From the NCBI RefSeq assembly GCF_016595155.1, contig NZ_JAENGP010000003.1, forward strand, positions 124,001 to 188,000: DNA of 64,000 nucleotides. Reading direction: 5' to 3'. Of this stretch, positions 1-8,637 are shown piece by piece (within the stretch, counting starts at the first letter, position 1; each line of letters starts with the position of its first letter). The notes beneath the pieces were generated by a model, which did no database searches, was not told the origin of the DNA, and saw nothing but the letters and a program-made list of their open reading frames with translations. Origin of the DNA: Advenella mandrilli (lineage in GTDB: Bacteria; Pseudomonadota; Gammaproteobacteria; Burkholderiales; Burkholderiaceae_B). The translations under genes were made by a program, and so were the position numbers.

Positions 1-629
1 GTATTATGAAAATGCGCGGTTAACTCAAGCTCGGAAAATTGCGACTTAACACGCTCAAACAACGCACTGACCTGCGTTGGATAGGCCATACCAGTGGTAT
101 CGCATAAAGTAATACCATGCACGCCCAACTCAGCAAAGCGATCTGCCCAGTGCAACACCTCATTTTGGGCCACCTCCCCTTCCATGGGGCAACCAAAAGA
201 ACAGGACAGGGAAATATTAATCGCTACTGGTGTGGATTTAACCTCTCCAATAATACCCGTCAGCTGTTCAAAAGAACGTTCACGCGTCATGCGCAAATTG
301 GACTGATTATGCGTTTCACTAACGGACATCACCAAGTTGATTTCATCCACCCCGCATGACATGGCCCTTTCCGCGCCACGCAAATTGGGCACCAGAACGG
401 TATACAACACATCGGGGTTGCGTCGAATACGGTGCATGACCTCTTCGGCATCACGCAATGCGGGAATGGCTTTGGGTGACGTAAATGACGTGACTTCTAT
501 TTTGGCATAGCCACATTCACTCAGTTGGTCCACTATGGCAATCTTTTCTTCGGTCGGGATAAACATGGCCTCGTTCTGAAACCCGTCACGACACGCCACT
601 TCCTGCATATAAATTTTATTGCTCGTCAT
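1..629 (-). CDS. Hydroxymethylglutaryl-CoA lyase family protein (3' end beyond window)
   Basis: The first 209 residues of a TIM-barrel acyl-CoA lyase can be read from ATG at 629; the C-terminus lies past the left edge. The N-terminal signature reads EVACRDGFQNE (residues 10-20), where R14-D15 correspond to the catalytic Arg-Asp of HMG-CoA lyase. The metal-binding HxH appears as AHFHN near residue 205. Classical family members read GPRDGLQNE, so the ACRDGF variant may mark a subgroup acting on another 3-hydroxyacyl-CoA, such as citramalyl-CoA. It starts 15 bases after the CoA-transferase stop, so the two are probably one operon: the transferase activates the acid and the lyase cleaves the CoA ester. 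The active-site loop cysteine lies outside the window. Confidence 0.9.
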   Translation of the reverse strand, partial: MTSNKIYMQEVACRDGFQNEAMFIPTEEKIAIVDQLSECGYAKIEVTSFTSPKAIPALRDAEEVMHRIRRNPDVLYTVLVPNLRGAERAMSCGVDEINLVMSVSETHNQSNLRMTRERSFEQLTGIIGEVKSTPVAINISLSCSFGCPMEGEVAQNEVLHWADRFAELGVHGITLCDTTGMAYPTQVSALFERVKSQFSELELTAHFHN

Positions 630-644
630 TGCTTTCGTCCCCAC

Positions 645-1835
645 CTAAATGATTCCTTGTTCGCGCCATTGCTGCTGCATTTGTTCATCTATCCCCAATG
701 CACTCAATACGCTTGCCGTATCCTGACCCAGCGTGGGTGCCCTGCGATGCACCTCGCCCGGTGTACCGCTTAATTTGGGCACAATACCCGGCAGGATAAC
801 TGGCGTGCCATCTTCAAGCTCACCTTGCAACAGCATTTCCCGCTCTTTATAATGCGGATCGTTAACAATATCAGCCACGTCATAAATTTTTCCGGCCGGG
901 ATACGTGACTCGTGCAGAGCCTGCAGCACGTCTTCCAAAGAATGCTGGGCCGCCCATTGTCCAATGACGCCATCAATATATTCAGCCTGTCTGGAACGCC
1001 CGTCGTTATGCGCAAATTCCGGGTCATTACTAATATCGTCACGCCCGATCAATGTCATGAGCCGTTTAAAAATACTGTCTCCGTTACCGGCAATCAAGGC
1101 ATACTTGCCATCCGCGCAGCGATACGCATTGCTGGGAGTGATCCCTGGCAAACTGCTTCCCGCGGGTTGCCGGATTTCATTAAACACAGAATACTCGGCG
1201 ACCATGCTTTCCATCATGTTGAACACGGACTCGTAAAGCGCCACGTCAATAACCTGCCCATCGCCCCCATTCTGGTCACGATGACGCAAAGCCAGCAAAA
1301 CACCAATCACGCCATGCAAGGCAGACAGGGAGTCACCAATGGAAATACCCACCCGCACCGGTGGACGACCCGGCTCGCCACTCAGGTGCCGTAATCCCCC
1401 CATGGCCTCACCCACGACACCAAAGCCGGGAAGATCTTTATAGGGGCCGGTTTGTCCATAACCCGAGACCCGGAGCATAATCAGGTTTGGATTGATGGCC
1501 TTCAATTCTTCCCAACCCAGCCCCCATTTCTCAAGGGTTCCAGGACGGAAGTTTTCCACCAGCACATCCACCTCTTTAATTAAAAGGCGAATGACATCCT
1601 GCCCTTCTTTCTGGCGCAAATCCAGGGTAACCGACTGTTTGTTCCTGGACTGCGAGGCCCACCAGACCGATGTGCCTTCATGCAGCAAACGCCATTTCCG
1701 TAAGGGGTCACCGGTTTCCGGAGGCTCTATCTTTATGACCTCGGCGCCAAACTCGGCCAGCATTTTGCAGGCAAAAGGCCCGGCGATGAGTTGTCCCAGT
1801 TCAAGTACCTTGATGCCATCCAATGGTTTTTTCAT
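645..1835 (-). CDS. CaiB/BaiF family (class III) CoA-transferase
   Basis: A 396-residue protein of normal family length. It opens with GIKVLELGQLIAGPFA, the usual N-terminal signature, and carries the RNKQSVTLDL segment. Asp168 in GISIGDSLSA matches the catalytic aspartate of formyl-CoA transferase (Asp169), which forms the acyl-anhydride intermediate. The family moves CoA between carboxylic acids in the cytoplasm. The lyase gene directly downstream suggests that the acceptor is a branched or hydroxylated dicarboxylate whose CoA ester is then cleaved. The LysR gene 94 bases upstream on the same strand is the likely regulator. The substrate cannot be told from sequence. Confidence 0.92.
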   Translation of the reverse strand: MKKPLDGIKVLELGQLIAGPFACKMLAEFGAEVIKIEPPETGDPLRKWRLLHEGTSVWWASQSRNKQSVTLDLRQKEGQDVIRLLIKEVDVLVENFRPGTLEKWGLGWEELKAINPNLIMLRVSGYGQTGPYKDLPGFGVVGEAMGGLRHLSGEPGRPPVRVGISIGDSLSALHGVIGVLLALRHRDQNGGDGQVIDVALYESVFNMMESMVAEYSVFNEIRQPAGSSLPGITPSNAYRCADGKYALIAGNGDSIFKRLMTLIGRDDISNDPEFAHNDGRSRQAEYIDGVIGQWAAQHSLEDVLQALHESRIPAGKIYDVADIVNDPHYKEREMLLQGELEDGTPVILPGIVPKLSGTPGEVHRRAPTLGQDTASVLSALGIDEQMQQQWREQGII

Positions 1836-1929
1836 TCTTGTTGCCTTTTATTGCTTTCAATATCCTCTATAATGAAAGCAAAATGGCACTTTGAAAATCA
1901 ATTTTTTCTAAACCACCCTTTCCTGAAAT

Positions 1930-2862
1930 TCAAGGCTCCGGCAAAGATTCATTATTTTGTCTTGCGTGCCGGGCTTGCTTCAGAAAAGCATACAAACGCT
2001 GGGTATCGGGGGTCAGGCTATGTTCATTACGTACCCCAATCCATAAAGTGCGCTCTGCCCAGCTGTCCAGCAGATCAACCGCATGCAGGCCGGTGCCCAG
2101 AATTTCGGGACGTACCGAGGCACGAGGCAAAAGCCCAATGCCCAAGCCGGCCTCTATCATGCGGCAAATGGCATCAAAACTGCTAACCTGCACCCGCAGG
2201 CGCAATGATTTTTCGGCTGCCAAGGCGGCTTCCTGCATGCGAACCAGTAAAGCGCTGCCATCAGACAAACCTACAAAACCCTCATGCAACACATCTTTGA
2301 AATAAACCGGTGACGAACCCCGCAACGCATGGGAAGAAGGTACCAGCAACACCAGCTGATCAAAGCGGTACAGGCTTTTCTGCACTTGTCCGCTGGGGAT
2401 ATTATCGGCAAAAATACCTATATCAATTTTTTCCTGGATTAATGCCGAAATAATCTCATGGCTCAACTTTTCTTCAAGGCTTAAGCGAATCGCCGGATTC
2501 TGGCTGGAAAACCGGGCCAAATCACCGGGTAAGAACTGAATCACCGCAGAGGTGTTGGCCCACATTCTGACCTGACCACGCAAGCCGGCGGCATAATCCC
2601 CCATATCGGCGGCCATGCGGTTAATCGTGCTAATAACCTGTTGCGCATGTTCCACTAGTGCCTGTCCGGCGGGCGTTAGCGCCACCCCTCTGGCTTGCCT
2701 GATGAAAAGTGTGCAGTTAAGCTGTTTCTCAAGCTCTGAAATACGCTTGCTGGCGGCCGATAAGGTAAGATGCGCCTCTTGGGCGGCCTTGGTCAGGCTT
2801 GAATGCTGGGCCGCCAGAAGAAAAACGCGTAAGGTATGCGGATCAAACCGGGATAAATTCAA
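1930..2862 (-). CDS. LysR-family transcriptional regulator
   Basis: A 310-residue protein with an N-terminal winged helix-turn-helix (about residues 5-65, FDPHTLRVFLLAAQHSSLTKAA) and a C-terminal effector-binding domain of two periplasmic-binding-like lobes. The start is a TTG only two bases after the GST stop, with no clear Shine-Dalgarno site, so translation is probably coupled to the GST gene. Unlike most LysR genes it is not divergent from its target but lies inside a co-directional GST, LysR, CoA-transferase, lyase group. It probably controls that group. The effector is unknown. Confidence 0.9.
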   Translation of the reverse strand: MNLSRFDPHTLRVFLLAAQHSSLTKAAQEAHLTLSAASKRISELEKQLNCTLFIRQARGVALTPAGQALVEHAQQVISTINRMAADMGDYAAGLRGQVRMWANTSAVIQFLPGDLARFSSQNPAIRLSLEEKLSHEIISALIQEKIDIGIFADNIPSGQVQKSLYRFDQLVLLVPSSHALRGSSPVYFKDVLHEGFVGLSDGSALLVRMQEAALAAEKSLRLRVQVSSFDAICRMIEAGLGIGLLPRASVRPEILGTGLHAVDLLDSWAERTLWIGVRNEHSLTPDTQRLYAFLKQARHARQNNESLPEP

Positions 2863-2864
2863 CG

Positions 2865-3467
2865 CTATACCGGTACTGTATTTTGAACGGATGGCCGTTG
2901 CGAGAACTGCGCATTCCAGGCATCAAGCTTGGGATAAAGTTTGCGCCAGTCAAAATGAGCAAAGCGAAAATCCAAATACCCCAACAAACAGGCCAGCCCA
3001 AACATGACAATATCCACGCGACCTTCCAGTGATTCGGCCTTGCCTTCAAAATAGTCCAACGTCGTACGGGATTTATCCATCTGGGCATCAACCCAAGCCA
3101 GCCATTGCAATTCAACAGGCCGGACACTTATTTCATAACGGGCAATCACCAAGGCACTTAAAGAGCTGTCCAGCGCGGTCAATTCAGACAAAATACCCCA
3201 ACGGCTATCCTGGTTACCAAACAAGCTTCCATTCCCCTTGTCATTAAGATATTCACAAATCACCCGGCTATCAAAAAGTGCTTGCCCATCATCAGTAATC
3301 AGGGTAGGAACCTGTCCCAATGGATTAGAGACAATAAGCGACTGCAGACGGTTCACCGGATGTACCTGGACAGGTTCCTTTTCCAGCTGATCAAGCAAAT
3401 CCAACTCTTGCGCCACCATCATCACTTTACGAACAAAAGGTGATGCTGCTGAATAATAAAGCTTCAT
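2865..3467 (-). CDS. Glutathione S-transferase family protein
   Basis: A 200-residue protein with the thioredoxin-fold N-terminal GST domain (YYSAASPFVRKV, then NPLGQVPTLITDDGQALFDS with the cis-proline and the glutathione-contacting DS) and an all-helical C-terminal domain (about residues 85-200). A serine in the SAASPF loop is the probable thiol-activating residue. It could act in glutathione conjugation, reduction or isomerisation in the cytoplasm. It is the first gene of a possible four-gene operon with LysR, a CoA-transferase and an HMG-CoA-lyase-like gene. Upstream lies the bidirectional terminator at 3644-3686. Confidence 0.9.
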   Translation of the reverse strand: MKLYYSAASPFVRKVMMVAQELDLLDQLEKEPVQVHPVNRLQSLIVSNPLGQVPTLITDDGQALFDSRVICEYLNDKGNGSLFGNQDSRWGILSELTALDSSLSALVIARYEISVRPVELQWLAWVDAQMDKSRTTLDYFEGKAESLEGRVDIVMFGLACLLGYLDFRFAHFDWRKLYPKLDAWNAQFSQRPSVQNTVPV

Positions 3468-3643
3468 TCATACTCTCCGAATAGATCTTGATAATTTCAA
3501 ATTGCATTAGCTGTGATTGTAAGTGAATATACTGGCAGAATGATTTTCTTGTCTTAAAAACAAAAAGCGGCTGTATCAAAACAGTCACAGCTGATGAGCC
3601 CCCCCCCAACAAAACCAGGACTTTTTAATACCACGATATTTCA

Positions 3644-3686
3644 TAAAAAAAACACCTGCTCACAAATGCGAAACAGGTGCTTTTTT
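3644..3686 (-). terminator. Rho-independent terminator after the cytochrome c peroxidase gene
   Basis: A six-base-pair stem CACCTG/CAGGTG (3653-3658 with 3674-3679) has an A-run on its left and a T-run on its right, so it can work on either strand. On the minus strand it follows the peroxidase stop at 3747 and separates that gene from the GST gene. Confidence 0.75.
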
Positions 3687-3746
3687 ATAACTGAGGCCTA
3701 TGACTGGCAGCCGTTTACCGTACTGCCATTGGCGCCCTGCTATGCC

Positions 3747-4799
3747 TTAGTCAAATGGCTTGGCACGAGGTGTCAAATCACTGGAAGGTGGCAAGATAGG
3801 CATTTCAAACCTGGGCTGGTCACCGGTCAGGGTTTTCAGGAAGGCAACAATGTCTTCAATTTCATTATCTGTAAATTTGCGGCCCAACTGCAGGCGTCCC
3901 ATGATATCCACTGCTTCAGTCAGCGTGTTGGCAGCACCATCGTGGAAGTACGGGTAGGTCAGTTCCACGTTACGCAAGGTAGGCACTTTAAACATCATAC
4001 GCTCAACGTCGTTACCGGTCACACCGGCACGGCCGGCAGCTTCGTTATCAGTTACGTACGGTTCTATCAGGCCCATTTTCTGGAATGATGCACCGCCTAA
4101 GTTGGCACCATTATGGCAGGCAACACAACCGCTGTTTTTAAAGGTCAGGTAACCGCGCAATTCTTGGTCATTAATCGCGTTTTCTTCACCTTTCAACCAA
4201 CGGTCAAAGGGTGCGTTGGGTGTCACCAGGGTTTCTTCAAATACGGCCAGTGCTTTGGTTACTTCATCAATAGTGATGGTATCTGAACCATATACCTGCT
4301 TGAACTCTTCTTTATATTGAGGAATGGATTCAAGGATATTCACCACCAAATCATGTGAAGAAGCCATTTCCATTGGGTTGGCAATCGGGCCACCGGCCTG
4401 TTCACGCAAGTCTGCCGCACGGCCGTCCCAGAACTGAACGAAGTTCAGGCTGGAGTTAAGCACGGTGGGCGAGTTGATAGGCCCTTCCTGCCAGTTGTGA
4501 CCAATTGAGGTTGGCAGATTATCGCTGCCGCCCATGCCCAGATTGTGACAGGAGTTACAGGAAATAAATCCTGAACGCGACAAACGAGGATCAAAGAACA
4601 GTTTTTTACCCAGCTCAACTTCTGCAGGGTTATGACCGTTTGCTGGCTCGATGGCAACAATTAATTCGTTATTTGGTTTGTAGCGTTCTGTTTGGGCAGC
4701 TTCAGCCCCCTTTTCCTGTGCCATGGCAGAGGCACTTCCGGCCAGACACAGTACTGATGCAAGCGCATAGCTGGCAATGGATTTTTTCATTTTCACCAT
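3747..4799 (-). CDS. Periplasmic di-haem cytochrome c peroxidase
   Basis: A 350-residue exported enzyme that reduces hydrogen peroxide to water with electrons from small c-type cytochromes. A signal peptide (MVKMKKSIASYALASVLCLA, cleavage near AMA-Q) leads into the mature domain. Two haem-binding motifs are visible: CNSCH at about 81-85 (low-potential peroxidatic haem) and CVACH at about 225-229 (high-potential haem), matching the MauG/CcpA family. The start was placed at 4799 because a GAGG Shine-Dalgarno lies eight bases upstream; an in-frame ATG 30 bases further upstream would put ten extra residues before the signal peptide. The gene is monocistronic, with an FNR-type promoter upstream and a strong terminator downstream. 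Confidence 0.95.
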   Translation of the reverse strand: MVKMKKSIASYALASVLCLAGSASAMAQEKGAEAAQTERYKPNNELIVAIEPANGHNPAEVELGKKLFFDPRLSRSGFISCNSCHNLGMGGSDNLPTSIGHNWQEGPINSPTVLNSSLNFVQFWDGRAADLREQAGGPIANPMEMASSHDLVVNILESIPQYKEEFKQVYGSDTITIDEVTKALAVFEETLVTPNAPFDRWLKGEENAINDQELRGYLTFKNSGCVACHNGANLGGASFQKMGLIEPYVTDNEAAGRAGVTGNDVERMMFKVPTLRNVELTYPYFHDGAANTLTEAVDIMGRLQLGRKFTDNEIEDIVAFLKTLTGDQPRFEMPILPPSSDLTPRAKPFD

Positions 4800-4901
4800 A
4801 TCAACAACCTCTTTTAAAAATATAAGCACCTTTTTAAAAAAATTTCTAAAAGATACTTACTAATTTTCCCGTAATGAGTTTTTATAAATTCATTCAAAGC
4901 T

Positions 4902-4950
4902 TAAGACTATGATAACTTTAGAGGTAATAGCCAACCTTGTTATATATCAA
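4902..4950 (-). promoter_or_regulatory. Class II FNR/Anr-type promoter of the cytochrome c peroxidase gene
   Basis: TTGTTATATATCAA (4937-4950) matches the FNR consensus TTGAT-N4-ATCAA at nine of ten defined positions. On the minus strand a TATCAT -10 hexamer lies at 4914-4909. Taking its first base as -12 puts the transcription start at about 4902 and centres the FNR site exactly at -41.5, the spacing of class II FNR-activated promoters. This implies induction of the peroxidase under low oxygen, as known for this enzyme in other proteobacteria. The rest of the 4800-5145 gap is AT-rich and holds no gene I can support. Confidence 0.7.
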
Positions 4951-5054
4951 ACTTAATCACAATTAACTATTAACTTAATGCTTTAATAAATTGCATAAAT
5001 TTGATTACATATTATACAAATAGCATTATTTATTAATATTTATAAAAGCTTTAA

Positions 5055-5091
5055 TAAAAAAAACCGCATGACCTTTTTAAAGTGATGCGGT
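5055..5091 (-). terminator. Rho-independent terminator after the OmpA-like gene
   Basis: A perfect seven-base-pair stem ACCGCAT/ATGCGGT (5063-5069 with 5085-5091) is followed on the minus strand by a run of about eight T residues (5062-5055). It lies 55 bases after the stop of the OmpA-like gene. Confidence 0.8.
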
Positions 5092-5145
5092 ACGGATGTA
5101 AAGATGACCCAGACTGTAATTTTTTTAAAACAACAGCCTGTTTTA

Positions 5146-5946
5146 TTATTGCTTGTCGACGCTAATGACCACACGGCGGTTAGGTGCCAGACAGTTGATA
5201 AGCTCTTGGCCACTGCCTGTACATTGCACAACAGGTTGTGTTTCACCCACACCATATGCCTGAATCAGGTTAGCCGGAATGCCCTGACTTACCAGGTAAT
5301 TGCCAACCGTTTCTGCACGGGCTTGTGACAGGCGCATGTTATAAGCACTATTACCCAGTAAATCGGTATGACCGACGATAGAGATCCCTGTCATTTCCTT
5401 GGCATTACTTAAGCTTTGGGCAAGGTTATCAAGTTCCTGACGACCGGTAGTAATGGCGCTTAAGGTAGATTTGTCAAATTCAAACAAAGCATCTGCGCTA
5501 AGTGTGTATGACTCTTTGGCGCTGCCTGGAGGGCAACCGGCACCTTCACCTACGCTACGCCAGTAAAAACTGCGGGCAACGCTTTCTGAATCGAAAAGAA
5601 TTTTGAACTGGCAAGTGGTTACATTGTTGACACCCACATCAGGGGTATGAAAATGGAACAGGTAATCCCATTCTTTTGCGCTAATGCCTTCACTAAAATG
5701 TGGCCGACCCAACAAATAATACAACTGGTCTTTTGTTACGCCAGAACGAACCTGCGTCAAATTATAAAAGTTGGGATAAGTACCCTGCTTGTTATTTAAC
5801 GTAACGCTTTCTGCATTTGGCCAAACGGGATCTTCGGTAACACCGTCTGAACTGACGTTGCTAATGGATGAGCATCCGGCAAATGTTAATGCCATTAACG
5901 CAACAAACCCAAATTTTAGGCGGCGGCCAGAATTTGGTTTCTTCAT
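5146..5946 (-). CDS. Lipoprotein with BamE/SmpA-like and OmpA-like peptidoglycan-binding domains
   Basis: A 266-residue outer-membrane lipoprotein candidate. The signal sequence ends in LTFAGC with the lipidated Cys at 25; Phe at -3 is tolerated but not ideal, and Ser at +2 fits outer-membrane sorting. Residues about 55-130 resemble the SmpA/OmlA (BamE-like) fold (LTQVRSGVTKDQLYYLLGRPHF, then EWDYLFHF). Residues about 150-266 form an OmpA C-terminal domain with ADALFEFDKSTL, GHTDLLGNSAYNMRLSQARA and the terminal NRRVVI. The start at 5946 has a GAGGAG Shine-Dalgarno seven bases upstream; the frame stays open further upstream, but that stretch does not look coding. The two-domain arrangement suggests a link between the outer membrane and peptidoglycan. 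Confidence 0.88.
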   Translation of the reverse strand: MKKPNSGRRLKFGFVALMALTFAGCSSISNVSSDGVTEDPVWPNAESVTLNNKQGTYPNFYNLTQVRSGVTKDQLYYLLGRPHFSEGISAKEWDYLFHFHTPDVGVNNVTTCQFKILFDSESVARSFYWRSVGEGAGCPPGSAKESYTLSADALFEFDKSTLSAITTGRQELDNLAQSLSNAKEMTGISIVGHTDLLGNSAYNMRLSQARAETVGNYLVSQGIPANLIQAYGVGETQPVVQCTGSGQELINCLAPNRRVVISVDKQ

Positions 5947-6213
5947 TTTAGACTCCTCGAAAGATAATATCAGGCTGAATGTTACACCTTTTACAGAAAC
6001 AGCACATTCATTTTGTGGCAATTTAATTCGGATAACAAGAAACAAACTAAAAATCCAAATTATTGTCTGTAAAATCAGATATTTATTGGAAAAAAAACCG
6101 CATATACCTGCACATTCAAGCATCGGTTTTAACACGAAACAGCAAATTATCGTCTTATTGTCCCCAGACAGGTAAACCAATAAGATCTTCTTGAAAAAAC
6201 GCCCACTCAGGAC

Positions 6214-6630
6214 TTAATCGGGAATCAGTCGTTTGCCCAGCATGACAACATCGCCTGTCTCATAACCCAGTTTTTCGTAAAAAACCAGTACCCGGCTATT
6301 ATTGCTACGCACCAGCAACTGGATCTTGGGGCAGCCCCTTGCCATTAACAAATGCTCGGCTTCCTGCATAAGCGCCTGACCAATGCCCTGACCCTGGCTG
6401 GCCGGATCAACCGCCAGATAATACACCCAGCCGCGGTGTCCCTCGTAACCGACCATGGCCGAACCAACAACAGCTCCGTCTTTCTCGCCCACCAAAAACA
6501 ACTCTGGCTGAGTGGTCAGTTTACGTTCAATGTCTTTTTGCGGATCATTCCATGGCCTGACCAAGCCGCATTCCTGCCATAAACGGATGACGGCATCGTT
6601 ATCTTTCTGTACAAATGACCTGATTTTCAT
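6214..6630 (-). CDS. GNAT family N-acetyltransferase (YpeA-like)
   Basis: A 138-residue single-domain acetyltransferase. The acetyl-CoA pyrophosphate loop is SQGQGIGQAL (78-87), preceded by beta-strand 4 WVYYLAVDP and followed by VLVFYEKLGYE near the C-terminus, as in YpeA/RimI-like proteins. Its start overlaps the queD stop by four bases (ATGA), so it is the last gene of the queE-queC-queD transcript. The substrate is unknown, and a role in queuosine synthesis is not established. Confidence 0.88.
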   Translation of the reverse strand: MKIRSFVQKDNDAVIRLWQECGLVRPWNDPQKDIERKLTTQPELFLVGEKDGAVVGSAMVGYEGHRGWVYYLAVDPASQGQGIGQALMQEAEHLLMARGCPKIQLLVRSNNSRVLVFYEKLGYETGDVVMLGKRLIPD

Positions 6631-7091
6631 GATTGATCGGACCTGCTCATCCGGATGGCATCAGCCCAGCAGTTGGGCGTTTCATACAGGCGCACCCGAT
6701 GCAGGACCAGCTCTTTGCCATAGCGTTGCTCAAATGCCGGGGCCAGCACATCAAAAGCCAGTTGCGCCAGGTTTTCTGCCGTTGGCACTTTACGGGTGAC
6801 AACCGTTTTATGACCGGGCATTGATTTAAGAAATTCCAGTACCGCGGTATCACTTTGGCAAACCAGAAAAGCATGGTCCCACGGCCCCACAATCTGTTCA
6901 TGGGCAATCGCCTTAATATCGGAAAAATCAAGCACCATCCCGTTATCAGACTGCCCGGGGGTATCATGCACTTCACCCTCAAGGGTAATTTCCAGCACAT
7001 AACGGTGCCCGTGCAAATTGCGGCACTGACTGCGATGGTCGGGAATACGGTGACCCGCGTCAAATTCCATTTTTCGTGTAATGCGTATCAT
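6627..7091 (-). CDS. queD: 6-carboxy-5,6,7,8-tetrahydropterin synthase QueD
   Basis: A 154-residue member of the 6-pyruvoyl-tetrahydropterin synthase fold that converts 7,8-dihydroneopterin triphosphate to 6-carboxytetrahydropterin, the second step of 7-deazaguanine synthesis. Zinc ligands His14 (FDAGHR) and His27/His29 (NLHGH) and the catalytic Cys23 (SQCRN) are visible. Downstream, DFSDIK and the PTAENLA segment (substrate pocket) are conserved, and the C-terminal YETPNCWADA carries the pterin-binding glutamate. The start overlaps the queC stop by one base (TAATG), which implies tight co-translation. Confidence 0.95.
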   Translation of the reverse strand: MIRITRKMEFDAGHRIPDHRSQCRNLHGHRYVLEITLEGEVHDTPGQSDNGMVLDFSDIKAIAHEQIVGPWDHAFLVCQSDTAVLEFLKSMPGHKTVVTRKVPTAENLAQLAFDVLAPAFEQRYGKELVLHRVRLYETPNCWADAIRMSRSDQS

Positions 7092-7804
7092 TAACCGGCC
7101 TCGCCCTGCTGTGTTTCCATGAATGTTTCGTATCCTTTTGCCCTAAGCTCACAGGCCGGGCAGGTGCCACAGCCATAACCCCAGTCAAAACGCCGGTTGC
7201 GCTCGCCCAAATAACAGGTGTGACTGTCTTCGCGGGTAATATCCAGCAAAGCGAGCCCCCCAAGATCGCTGGCTAGTTGCCAGGTTTGAGCCTTGTCCAG
7301 CCACATTAAGGGAGTTTCTATCCTGAATTGCTGCTCCATGCCCAGGTTAAGGGCCAGTTGAAGTGCCTGCATGGTATTGCTGCGACAATCCGGATAACCG
7401 GAATAATCGGTTTCACACACACCGGTAACCAATACGCCCAGGTTGCGACGATAGGCCAGGGTGGCGGCAAAGGTCAAAAAGAGCAGGTTGCGGCCGGGCA
7501 CAAAGGTATTAGGCAAGCCACTTTGCGCAAACTGTATTTCGGTTTCACTGGTTAAGGCGCAATCTGAAATTTGCCCCAGCAAACCCAAGTCCAGCAAATG
7601 GTCTTGCCCCAGTTTTTTATCCCATTGGGGAAACTGCTGGCGAATTTGCGCGATAACATTTTGCCGGCATTCCAGCTCGACATGATGACGCTGGCCATAA
7701 TCGAAGCCCAGTGTTTCTACCCGGTTGAATCGGTTTAATGCCCAGGCCAGGCATGCCGTTGAATCCTGGCCACCGGAAAAAAGTACCAGAGCATTGCTTA
7801 CCAC
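7091..7804 (-). CDS. queC: 7-cyano-7-deazaguanine synthase QueC
   Basis: A 237-residue ATP-dependent enzyme that makes preQ0 from 7-carboxy-7-deazaguanine and ammonia. The PP-loop SGGQDST lies at about residues 10-16. The four-cysteine zinc site near the C-terminus is CYLGERNR followed by YGCGTCPAC, the usual QueC arrangement. The start is a GTG sharing one base with the queE stop (TAGTG). Length and motifs are normal. The gene sits between queE and queD and feeds queuosine synthesis together with queA and tgt at 48.6-50.8 kb. Confidence 0.96.
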   Translation of the reverse strand: MVSNALVLFSGGQDSTACLAWALNRFNRVETLGFDYGQRHHVELECRQNVIAQIRQQFPQWDKKLGQDHLLDLGLLGQISDCALTSETEIQFAQSGLPNTFVPGRNLLFLTFAATLAYRRNLGVLVTGVCETDYSGYPDCRSNTMQALQLALNLGMEQQFRIETPLMWLDKAQTWQLASDLGGLALLDITREDSHTCYLGERNRRFDWGYGCGTCPACELRAKGYETFMETQQGEAG

Positions 7805-8436
7805 TATCGTATTCCTATCATTTTATGGGTTTGTGTACTTAGCCGCCAGCGGGGATGTTCAAGGCAATAAGCAATGGCCTGTTCCGTATTGGCGCGTTGC
7901 AACGGATTATCCATGGGCTGAAGCCAGAATTGCTGAAAATCAAGGTGCTCGAATTGAGAGGGATTAATACCCGCCTGCGGGTGCACCAGCTTGAGTTCGT
8001 TACCCCAGGTCTGGACCAGTGTTGTGCCTGCCTTGGGGCTGACGCAGATCCAGTCTATGCCTTCAGGGACCGGCAGGGTGCCGTTGGTTTCCAGTGCAAT
8101 GTCAAACCCCTGTTCGTGAACCGCTGCTATCAGGGCATCATCCACTTGCAACAGAGGCTCTCCCCCTGTAAAAACCACGAACCGGTTTTCGGTGCCCGGG
8201 CCCCAAACCCTGGCCAGCAATGCTGCCAATGCCTGGGCCGAGGCGTATTTACCGCCATCGGTGCCATTGGTACCAACAAAATCGGTATCACAGAAAGTGC
8301 ATTGCGCACTGGCACGATCCTGTTCACGGCCCGACCACAAATTACAACCGGAAAACCGGCAAAATACGGCAGTGCGTCCGGCCTGCGAGCCCTCACCCTG
8401 CAATGTCTTGAATATTTCCTTGACTGAATAAACCAC
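7804..8436 (-). CDS. queE: 7-carboxy-7-deazaguanine synthase QueE
   Basis: A 210-residue radical SAM enzyme that contracts 6-carboxytetrahydropterin to 7-carboxy-7-deazaguanine. The N-terminal [12 protein letters not shown] is diagnostic. The [4Fe-4S] cysteines occur as CRFSGCNLW followed by an insert and CTFCDTDF, the expanded CX14CX2C pattern of proteobacterial QueE. The SAM-contacting FTGGEPLLQ follows. It is the first gene of the queE-queC-queD-GNAT operon. I saw no preQ1 riboswitch in the 201-base gap shared with the divergent alcohol dehydrogenase gene. Confidence 0.96.
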   Translation of the reverse strand: MVYSVKEIFKTLQGEGSQAGRTAVFCRFSGCNLWSGREQDRASAQCTFCDTDFVGTNGTDGGKYASAQALAALLARVWGPGTENRFVVFTGGEPLLQVDDALIAAVHEQGFDIALETNGTLPVPEGIDWICVSPKAGTTLVQTWGNELKLVHPQAGINPSQFEHLDFQQFWLQPMDNPLQRANTEQAIAYCLEHPRWRLSTQTHKMIGIR

Positions 8437-8637
8437 GCCAGCATCTACTTGAATTGATAATACCGTATTCTAACTTGCCTGCGCTCTTGTATTGATTTTA
8501 ATCACCTCCTCTCTTACAACAAAACATTACAATTGTATAAAAATACTGTCATTTTCATATCGTATAGTTGTACAGTCATACGGTGAAACTAAACATCCTG
8601 CAATTCCCTTTACGTTATTTACCCCAGGAGGACTACC

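Noticed and set aside
5947-6180. Upstream extension of the OmpA-like lipoprotein
   Set aside because: The added residues do not form a signal sequence, and a strong GAGGAG with a proper lipoprotein signal is at 5946.
8437-8637. Possible preQ1 riboswitch before queE
   Set aside because: No hairpin with an A-rich tail and pseudoknot pairing as in preQ1 riboswitches could be found in the leader.
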